Origin: Bolinopsis microptera
Lineage: Eukaryota; Ctenophora; Tentaculata; Lobata; Bolinopsidae
Direction: 5' to 3'
Assembly: GCF_026151205.1 (NCBI RefSeq)
Contig: NC_087076.1
Location: forward strand, 12,261,675 to 12,325,674
DNA: 64,000 bases
The position numbers were made by a program, and so were the translations under genes. The first letter of the stretch is position 1; every line of letters starts with the position of its first letter. Below the pieces are notes generated by a model. It worked only from the letters and a program-made list of their open reading frames with translations. It ran no database searches and was not told the origin of the DNA. Shown here one piece after another: positions 34,501-40,700 of this stretch.

Positions 34501-36205
34501 AGGATCCTCGATGGTGTGCATATGTGTTGGGATTACATTCCATAATCGAGGTCCAGTGACTGCAAATGAGTTGTCATGTAGTGCTTGATTACGTTGACTG
34601 CTGGATTTAGCTATACTGGGCACAACTGCTTTTTGGCCATGTCTGAGAGTCACCGAGAACTGGATACCAATATCATTAGGGCACTTGCAATGCAGAACTT
34701 TCCACATGTTGATGATTAAATACCGTTCTCTTCTTCTTTGCAATGACATCAGATCTAGGGCCTTTAATCTCTGCCAGTAGTTGAGGTGCTGGGTGCCATC
34801 TATTTTCAATGTAAACGTACGCAGAATCCCTTCTAGCTGTTGGATGTCCTTGTTCTTAGAGCAATTCCACAGAGGACAGCAATACTCCAGATGGCTTCTA
34901 ACGAGAGACTTGTACAGAGTCATCATGGTGGCTTTGTCTCTCGTTTTGAACGCACTTAGCACCCAAGAAGCAACTTTTCCTGCGCGTTCAGCTATCCTGT
35001 TGACGTGTGGGGTCCAGGACAAATCAGCGGAAACTGTCACTCCTAGATCTTTCACCGTTTGAGTGGGGTACAGCATGTTTCCGTTAGACACTTCATATGT
35101 TTGAGCTTGGATGGCGAATGGATGATCAAACAAGGAATTCTTTGGAAAATGCTTGTGAACAAGAAGCTCAAACTTATCCTCATGAAGGGCCATGTTGTTG
35201 CACTTAGCCCAATTAACAACAGAGTTGAGATCATCCTGCAGGACATCTTTGTCGGCCAAACTGTAGATATGCTTAAGAATCCTAGTGTCATCAGCAAAGA
35301 ATCTGATGACAGACCCTTTAACACATAGCTTCATATCATTTATGAACAGAATGAATAACAGTGGCCCAAGAACGGTGCCTTGTGGAACTCCACTGAGGAT
35401 TGCGGCAGCAAACGATGATACACCATTTAACACAACACATTGCTTCCTTTCAGTCAGGAAGGATCGGATCCAGTTTACCACCTTCTCATTAAACCCCAAT
35501 CTCTTCATTTTCAGAAGCAGTAACCGATGATCGACCTTATCAAAGGCTTTGGCAAAATCCAAATATATAGCGTCAGTGTCTGCATTTCTAGTAAGACCTT
35601 GAACTATATCGTCTACGTGACTTAACAGCTGGGTAAGGCAGCTTCTTCCTGAGCGGAACCCGTGCTGGTTGTTGCAGAGTAACTGATTTTTTCTCAATAA
35701 AGTCAACCAATTTGTATAACTTATTTTTCAGGCCACGAGTTGATGAGTCAACACGAAGAGTTACTATTTGTAACTACTTCTTAATACTCCTATTTCACAG
35801 TTCACACCTATCATAATTCGATTGCAGCCCTTTCCTTAAACGATTCGGATTAATTTTTGCTCATTATTTTGAATGTTTTGGTAATTTGTAAATCTTTATA
35901 ACTTATTTTTCAGGCCACGAGTTGATGAGTCAACACGAAGAGTTACTATTTGTAACTACTTCTTAATACTCCTATTTCACAGTTCACACCTATCATAATT
36001 CGATTGCAGCCCTTTCCTTAAACGATTCGGATTAATTTTTGCTCATTGTTTTGAATGTTTCGGTATTTTGTAAATTTTTATAACTTATTTTTCAGGCCAC
36101 GAGTTGATGAGTCAACACGAAGAGGCAACCGGAGATGAGGCACTAAAAAAGGCACTTGAGTTTAAGAAGAGGATGGAGAATGTGGAGATTATTATCAATG
36201 CGTAA
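19510..36205 (+). CDS. BHMT: Betaine-homocysteine S-methyltransferase, whole gene (nine exons)
   Basis: The exons are 19510-19527, 20638-20763, 21326-21445, 21648-21839, 22864-23118, 23263-23413, 32054-32199, 32446-32551 and 36096-36205. They total 1224 bases, all phases agree, and give 407 residues, close to the vertebrate enzyme. The protein transfers a methyl group from glycine betaine to homocysteine in the cytosol, using zinc. Visible signatures are [44 protein letters not shown], the first zinc cysteine in GINCHYDP (exon 5), [14 protein letters not shown], and the paired zinc cysteines in [11 protein letters not shown] (exon 7). The first exon is the least certain. Exons 6 and 7 are separated by an 8.6-kb transposon-filled intron, and the last intron holds duplicated partial terminal exons. 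Confidence 0.92.
19560..20630. other. BHMT intron 1: poly-C tract and short repeats
   Basis: A run of about 20 C lies at 19566-19586. The word attaggcgga followed by tgacaggctgagcgccgccc occurs at 20009-20040 and again at 20430-20463, with cctgggga-ccaggctatta also doubled near 19970 and 20068. A TA run lies at 20371-20387. Confidence 0.6.
20638..20763 (+). CDS. BHMT: BHMT exon 2
   Basis: The acceptor is atcgcag and the donor is gtatgt. Its 42 codons begin [20 protein letters not shown] and contain the N-terminal barrel strand with the GDGG motif. Confidence 0.93.
20948..21143 (+). repeat. Tandem duplication in BHMT intron 2 (about 115-bp period)
   Basis: ttcaaactttgaaactggat followed by ctcagatccatttctgtgca occurs at 20978 and 21090. 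The unit contains the self-complementary core ggatctcagatcc. Confidence 0.75.
21326..21445 (+). CDS. BHMT: BHMT exon 3
   Basis: The acceptor is gttcag and the donor is gtaagt. Its 40 codons contain [20 protein letters not shown]. Confidence 0.93.
21648..21839 (+). CDS. BHMT: BHMT exon 4
   Basis: The acceptor is tctgcag and the donor is gtgagt. Its 64 codons contain [14 protein letters not shown] and end at DLMICE. Confidence 0.93.
21900..22790. other. BHMT intron 4: unresolved repeat-like debris
   Basis: Two diverged segments (near 22225 and 22545) share a taggat-gt-gag-agatctcc pattern, and the base composition differs from other introns. It may be old element remains, but no conserved domain can be read in any frame. 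Confidence 0.35.
22864..23118 (+). CDS. BHMT: BHMT exon 5 (first zinc cysteine)
   Basis: The acceptor is gtttcag and the donor is gtttgt. Its 85 codons contain [12 protein letters not shown] and GINCHYDP; the latter carries one of the three zinc-binding cysteines of this family. Confidence 0.93.
23263..23413 (+). CDS. BHMT: BHMT exon 6
   Basis: The acceptor is gtttcag and the donor is gtcagg. It codes [20 protein letters not shown] and ends with one base of a split glycine codon, completed in exon 7 over 8.6 kb away. Confidence 0.93.
23574..23985 (+). repeat. 410-bp direct repeat, unit 1 (BHMT intron 6)
   Basis: This unit recurs almost unchanged at 24362-24766, with about 375 bases between. 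It contains ggagttctacagaatcagtc, gttcagcagaatcagatgta and gtcacgatgtgat. It has no ORF. It could be LTR-like ends of a deleted element or a simple segmental duplication. Confidence 0.85.
24362..24766 (+). repeat. 410-bp direct repeat, unit 2 (BHMT intron 6)
   Basis: It matches 23574-23985 with only a few substitutions and small indels (for example, unit 1 has an extra ctttaa and ctagctat). Confidence 0.85.
24770..25330. other. AT-rich intron sequence with a short unassigned frame
   Basis: Tandem-like cctaatttacacatttctcc words occur at 24908-24980. A 63-codon plus frame at 25114 ([20 protein letters not shown]) is rich in proline and serine and shows no recognisable domain. It lies just beside the LINE and may belong to an older element. 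Confidence 0.35.
25335..28165 (-). mobile_element. RTE-type LINE, 5'-truncated, frameshifted
   Basis: A long minus-strand frame (28084 to 25757, open further up to about 28163) codes for the C-terminal part of an APE-type endonuclease ([28 protein letters not shown]) and then a reverse transcriptase. The RT shows [26 protein letters not shown] and the catalytic YADD. The C-terminal part ([20 protein letters not shown]) is in another frame, 25760-25389, so a frameshift lies near 25760. The 3' end carries a short (atgt)n tail at 25349-25366, a usual RTE ending. The 5' endonuclease start is missing. It sits antisense in BHMT intron 6. Confidence 0.88.
25389..28084 (-). pseudogene. Endonuclease/reverse transcriptase ORF of the RTE LINE (broken)
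   Basis: The two overlapping minus-strand frames together give about 890 residues. The endonuclease lacks its N-terminal catalytic motifs because of 5' truncation. The reverse transcriptase core is intact in sequence with both catalytic aspartate regions present. The frameshift near 25760 removes the C-terminal domain containing [11 protein letters not shown]. It is probably inactive. Confidence 0.85.
28166..28490. other. Pyrimidine-rich intron sequence, nothing recognised
   Basis: A CT-rich plus strand follows the truncated 5' end of the LINE. The word tctaatgccttcatatg is tandemly repeated three times at 28456-28507. Confidence 0.45.
28490..29040 (+). repeat. Degenerate pyrimidine-rich tandem repeat (ttcaaatgtcttcccgtgtctcc)
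   Basis: Units of about 40-60 bases containing caaatgtcttcccgtgtctc recur at about 28540, 28605, 28695 and 28785. The open plus-strand frames across it are composition artefacts. Confidence 0.6.
29039..29448 (-). pseudogene. Possible gag-like start of an LTR retroelement
   Basis: Two overlapping minus-strand frames code for a highly charged protein. It starts [20 protein letters not shown], has a serine/glutamate-rich stretch, and then a predicted helical segment ([12 protein letters not shown]). They are joined only through a frameshift. No CCHC knuckle, protease or RT is visible downstream on this strand. The call rests on position after the primer-binding-like site at 29631-29642. Confidence 0.3.
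29631..29642 (-). other. Primer-binding-like site next to a possible LTR end
   Basis: On the minus strand the sequence reads ...GCTTACA-aa-TGGCGCGAACGG. An end in CA followed within two bases by TGGCGC is the usual LTR / primer-binding-site junction. The putative LTR would extend to higher coordinates from 29645. No second LTR copy is visible in the window. Confidence 0.35.
30030..30195 (+). repeat. Two-unit tandem duplication within the putative LTR region
   Basis: The stretch aatcagcccttgctgatt through taacgacatgcctcatcc (30033) recurs in diverged form at about 30150, a period of about 117 bases. Confidence 0.55.
30417..30705 (+). pseudogene. hAT-type transposase fragment
   Basis: The plus frame 30508-30705 codes [20 protein letters not shown] and continues with [20 protein letters not shown], the pattern of the helical insertion region in hAT/ZBED transposases (bulk residues, then LKPF-xx-T-xx-LS). 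The preceding 90 bases are readable in a different frame with a similar feel. It is a short remnant with no catalytic residues. Confidence 0.5.
30710..31755. other. BHMT intron 6, no gene recognised
   Basis: An 86-codon plus frame at 30868 ([20 protein letters not shown]) has no domain I recognise. The rest is AT-rich. Confidence 0.4.
31757..31835 (+). repeat. Short interstitial TTAGGG-like patches
   Basis: Two short runs (gttagggttagggt at 31768 and ggttagggttagggttggg at about 31808) match the animal telomere word. There are too few copies and the context is too unique for a chromosome end. Confidence 0.55.
32054..32199 (+). CDS. BHMT: BHMT exon 7 (GGCC zinc site)
   Basis: The acceptor is ttcatag and the donor is gttagt. 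It codes [20 protein letters not shown]; the two adjacent cysteines are zinc ligands in this family. Confidence 0.93.
32446..32551 (+). CDS. BHMT: BHMT exon 8
   Basis: The acceptor is caacag and the donor is gtaagc. It codes [20 protein letters not shown] and ends WGITA plus one base. Confidence 0.92.
32592..32720 (+). repeat. Array-unit remnant lacking the exon part (BHMT intron 8)
   Basis: It matches the downstream part of the decoy-exon unit (ttactatttgtaact to gattcggattaattttt) but has no ttttcag-gccacgag portion. It is probably the ancestral intron sequence that later became fused to exon copies. Confidence 0.7.
33218..33270 (+). pseudogene. Decoy BHMT terminal exon 1
   Basis: Acceptor ttattttcag, then 53 bases in the same phase as exon 9: [17 protein letters not shown] then TAA. 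It carries one change (M to I) relative to the other copies. Confidence 0.8.
33412..33464 (+). pseudogene. Decoy BHMT terminal exon 2
   Basis: Acceptor atttttcag and 53 bases coding [17 protein letters not shown] then TAA. Confidence 0.8.
33535..34077. other. Unique insertion between decoy units 2 and 3
   Basis: About 545 bases are not shared with the array. They include a gcgcgcgcg run near 33688. No gene or element end is seen. Confidence 0.5.
34138..34190 (+). pseudogene. Decoy BHMT terminal exon 3
   Basis: Acceptor atttttcag and 53 bases with the same [17 protein letters not shown] tail and TAA. The LINE at 34300-35712 is inserted in the spacer after this unit. Confidence 0.8.
34300..35712 (-). 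mobile_element. CR1/jockey-type LINE fragment, 5'-truncated, 3'-complete
   Basis: The minus frame 35706-34339 codes 455 residues of a non-LTR reverse transcriptase. It contains [40 protein letters not shown], the catalytic FFADDT box and the C-terminal LWNVIP motif, and ends at TAG 34339-34341. There is no endonuclease and no fingers subdomain start, so it is truncated at the 5' end. The frame is uninterrupted, which implies a fairly recent insertion. It lies antisense to BHMT inside the decoy array. The word aatttgta flanks both sides and may be a target duplication. Confidence 0.88.
35732..35784 (+). pseudogene. Decoy BHMT terminal exon 4
   Basis: Acceptor atttttcag and 53 bases with the same alternative tail and TAA. 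It is the first unit after the LINE. Confidence 0.8.
35914..35966 (+). pseudogene. Decoy BHMT terminal exon 5
   Basis: Acceptor atttttcag and 53 bases with the same tail and TAA. It lies exactly 182 bases before the true exon 9 and 182 bases after decoy 4. Confidence 0.8.
36096..36205 (+). CDS. BHMT: BHMT exon 9 (true terminal exon)
   Basis: The acceptor is atttttcag. It codes [20 protein letters not shown] and ends with TAA at 36203-36205. It is the only member of the local exon array that continues past EE into the family C-terminal helix. Confidence 0.92.
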
Positions 36206-36311
36206 GGGAGTGTGTTGAGGCACGCGTATCTACTTTTAGTTTTACTTGTAGCTAATTAGCATATAATAATAATAATAGCACACAGCAAGGACATGTTACT
36301 GATCTACCTAG

Positions 36312-36345
36312 TATCGGACGTTATTTGACCGGACATTGCGTGTAG
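36312..36345 (+). repeat. Solo end related to the inverted-repeat element at 15796
   Basis: tatcggacgttatttgaccg followed by gacatt matches the 15801-15826 end with a few changes. The flank copy at the left edge of the window lacks it, so it arrived after the BHMT tandem duplication. Confidence 0.5.
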
Positions 36346-37244
36346 TAGTGAACCTGCGATGGGGTGGCATGTCAGCATATGCCTCAATAGGAATTATTAG
36401 GATATTACAAACATTTATTATATCAATTTTATCATATTATAATTCGACAATATCAATAAATTATGGTCGATCCTTCACATTATTTTAGTTTTTAATCTTT
36501 TTCGCCGTCATTGGCGATAAAACTTGTGTATTGCATGATACTGCAGTTATTATAGTTATACTTATAGCTGGACTTAAGTATTTGTTTGTGGCAATTTTTG
36601 GTACACGATTTTTTTTCTGATTTTGAAATGAAGGGAGCTAAGTTTATGGTGACAATGTATAATGAAGCATGGTTAAAATTATGAATTTCAACAATCACAT
36701 TTTACAATGTTTTAAATACATAAAATTTACCACCCAACAACTGTATTCACACCAAGGAGAAACGATTATATTTTAAACGGTTTATTTGTACTCAAAAAAG
36801 CTGAAAGTCAATGGCTTAGTTTAGAGTTAAGACAGTAAGACATAGTCATAAAAAGTCTGAAAATTGTTACAAAAATTGTTTATCAAAAACGATTTACCAA
36901 AAAATCAAAATAAATACTCCACGCGACAACTACAAAATAATCTAAATAAGTCTGTAATCAATCACTAAAACACTGCAAAAATACGAAACTACAAAACAAT
37001 GATCATCCCAAAATTTCGCGACTATAAGAATTATAAAGATTCCCTTACTATTACTAAAACCCTGACCTGACACACAGCATAATTTTGAATTTTAGATGGT
37101 TGAATATTTTTCCCCGCAAATGGTATTGATGGATTGGTTTGTTCGGATCAATTTTTAAAATCTGTCAGACTTGAGTTTCAATAAAGGAATATAACATCTA
37201 TCATAATTTAAGCGAATGAACGATCACAAAGCAAAATAACAAAA
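36346..37244. other. Spacer between convergent BHMT and transporter genes
   Basis: AT-rich, with 3' flank blocks shared with 87-395. The stretch 36350-36470 also resembles 45110-45180 (gcgatg, gatattac, caatatcaataa words). Confidence 0.5.
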
Positions 37245-37759
37245 CTAAAACATGTAAGGCTGATTATTTTGGGTCCTTGCCCCCCTTATATTACCACTGC
37301 TATTCTCATTTGACACCCTGTGAACAACAGTCACATACTGTGGAGCATCCGCGGCGAACAATTCCGTCACCTGGTGGAGAGTCAACCCCTTTGTCTCCGG
37401 CAGAAACACGGCAACAAACACAGCCCCTAGGATCATGAACACTGCGTACATTAGGAACACCCACTTAGGGCTCCAGGCATCAACCAGCAGGGGCCAGGTG
37501 AAGACTGTTAAAAAGTTGAAGGTCCAGTTAACCGCGGAGACTATAGAGATAGCACGACCCTGGTTCTGCACTGTGAACAGTTCCCCTGACAGGACCCAGG
37601 GGATGCTGCCCCAAGCCATGGAGAATGAGAAGACGTAACTTCCGAGTGAGAGGGTCAGGAGAGCCATGTGGAGTCCTTTGTTGAGGAAACCAGCCAGAGA
37701 AAATAGTCCGAGGGAGAATGCGATCAGAACCGCGAATACCGTCAGCAGTAGTTTTCGTC
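37245..37759 (-). CDS. Transporter exon 11 (TM9-TM12 and tail)
   Basis: It starts RKLLLTVFAVLIAFSLGLFS and includes GSIPWVLSGELF and FLPETKGLTLHQVTELF. The stop is TAG at 37245-37247. The tail of about 35 residues is polar. Confidence 0.9.
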
Positions 37760-40700
37760 CTGATTAATTTGGAAATTAGTTGCGGCAACTGAAATGAGAA
37801 TACAACAATCGGTACCGGCCCAGACTATTCAACGATTGATTAGACAATGTATTTTAATTCATGCATCACAAACCCGCTTTATCTGTCAGTGCTGCACTCC
37901 CGAAAGTGAACAAAAGAAACGCAGCTGACATCCCAGCAGTGCAGGTCCTCGGCTCTGTGAATCCTATTTCTCTGAATATCCTGTTAGAGTCCGCTAACAC
38001 CTGAAACAATAACGTTCATCAACAAACATAGGCACTATTATGTGGATAATTAGATATTATTATTAGAAAAACACAAATATGGGCATTATGTTGGTTGGGG
38101 GCCATCTACTTAGGACGTCCGGCAAATAGGGAGGGGGTGGTTTTGAAAATTTGGACACACCCGGACAGGGGGAGGGGGTGGTCTGAAAATCTGTGATTTT
38201 GTCGGACGTCCTAAGTAGATGGCCCCTTGGAGGAATCGCGTAATCTGCCGGAAGTTTTCTTGCACTTTTATGGGTAATTTTGAAATGATACGGAATCAGT
38301 TCATCTTCAGATTAAAAAAGGTAATCTGAATAATGTGCAATACTATAAGAAATTTAACTAATACCCAAGAAATGTAACTACTAACAGCGTTGATGGCGGT
38401 CCCTTGCTGGAGAGCCATGATAACACACATGATGAACAGAGGTTTAAGGTTCTGAGAACTAAAGAAGGGAACCCTACCATTCTCCTCACTGACCACGTCC
38501 ATCCTGCAACTTCTTTGTAGCCTGGAATAGTGAGGCTATTGTTAATAAGATGTATGTGAGCTGGATAATCAGGGAGAGGGGCCGAACTCGAGGGCGTGAG
38601 ACTCTAGGGCTGCCCCTACGAAACAGAACTCGAGGGCGTGGAGACGTGAAAAACGAAGCAGAAATTCGTATATGTCCTACCGGTAGGACATATTCAAAAT
38701 TTTCATTGCATCAAAGTTGTCTCCAGATATACTGCTTCCAGTACCTTGATGGCGACTTGTGTCAGTCTCACCGACCTCACTGATTGGTCACTGGTCAAAA
38801 TTTCAGTCGAAACCGCGAAATTTCGGTCAAGGGGACGGCAGAAAAGCTTCTGTCCATAATCTTCGAAAATATCTTTTTATATTCTGATGATTTTCCGTTC
38901 ATCAAAGCTTTCTTTGTGAATAGAACTTTGAATACCTCAATCGTGTCTTGTGTCATCCTCAGTGAACTTGTAAGATGGTCATTCAACAAAAATTCAGGCA
39001 AAGCAGTGAAATTTGGGTCGCGGAAAGCTTAAATTGGAATATGTCCTACCGGTAGTACATATTAAAAATATTCATTGCATTAAAGTTTCCTCCGGATATA
39101 CTTCTTACAGTACCCTGATGGCGACTTGTGTCACTCTCACCGACCTCACCGATTGGTCAATGGTCAAGATTCAAGAATGCAGCCAAAACCTTCCAAAATC
39201 TTCCAAAATCTCTTTTTCTCACAATAAAACCTGGCAAATAGCCAGACTTATATTATTATCAGTTTGAGGCTTGTTAATATTAATGCCTCTTATTTAACAA
39301 TTATGTCACATAATTATCACTAATTGTGTTGACTGACAGAAGAGATGTCTACAATTAAACGAATTTATCGTGGTCATTACAATAACCGAGTTTGTCATCA
39401 ATCCCAATCCCAAAGAATGAAACAACTCACACTTCAATCTCGTCATTAACTAAGTCCGGGTCCTCCTCCATCAGAGTATCTAATGCTGCTTCTGCTTCTC
39501 TAACTTTAGCTCTAGACATCAGCCACCTGATAAGAAGTGTGGAGTGAAATAGCTGTGCACATACGTACCAGCAAGCACATACGTACCAGCAAGCTTATAC
39601 TACTACTATCAACTATGTCGGTCATCGGAACTAAGTCCGATCTACGCCAGATAACCCCCTTTATATATCCCTGTCCCGCATCAGGATTCGCAGTTCCTCT
39701 TTAGAGTTTGTCCCAACTTCCTTCAGTAACATAGACAAGTAGCTTTGTCTTGCTCGGCCTTGCTGTGGTCTACCATGCATAGGTTCCCACAAGACTTATG
39801 TTAACTAGAATGTAAGTCCTCGCTAAAAACATTCAATCGTGCAAATCGGACAGTTTGAATTGTTCAACTTACTGCTGTTCTTTACAGTTTACTCTAAAGG
39901 TGTTCATGATCATGAGTTCACAGAAAATACAAAATGTCAAGAACACTGATGGTGGCCTATTACCTTGGAGTCTCAGGAGCGATAGCAATAAAAAAGAGAT
40001 TGAGAACAGCAATAGAGGAGGTAATGCAAGCAGTCCATCTGAAGGAAAGGTCGAGCACTGCTAGAACGTTGATCACTAGAATACCCAACTGCACCTGTTA
40101 AAATAGTGTCATGTTTATTGATGGTATATCACTAGAATACCCAACTGCACCTGTTAAAATAGTGTCATGTTTATTGATGGTATATCACTAGAATACCCAA
40201 CTGCACCTGTTAAAATAGTGTCATGTTTATTGATGGTATATCACTAGAATACCCAACTGCACCTGTTAAAATAGTGTCATGTTTATTGATGGTATATCAC
40301 TAGAATACCCAACTGCACCTGTTAAAATATTGTCATGTTTATTGATGGTATATCGCTAGAATACCCAACTGCACCTGTTAAAATAGTGTCATGTTTATTG
40401 ATGGTATATCACTAGAATACCCAACTGCACCTGTTAAAATAGTGTCATGTTTATTGATGGTATATCACTAGAATACCCAACTGCACCTGTTAAAATAGTG
40501 TCATGTTTATTGATGGTATATCACTAGAATACCCAGCTGCACCTGTTAAAATAGTGTCATGTTTATTGATGGTATATCACTAGAATACCCAACTGCACCT
40601 GTTAAAATAGTGTCATGTTTATTGATGGTATATCACTAGAATACCCAACTGCACCTGTTGAAATAGTGTCATGTTTATTGATGGTATATCACTAGAATAC

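Noticed and set aside
34781-35530. Plus-strand and alternative minus-strand frames
   Set aside because: Shadows of the CR1/jockey-type LINE frame.
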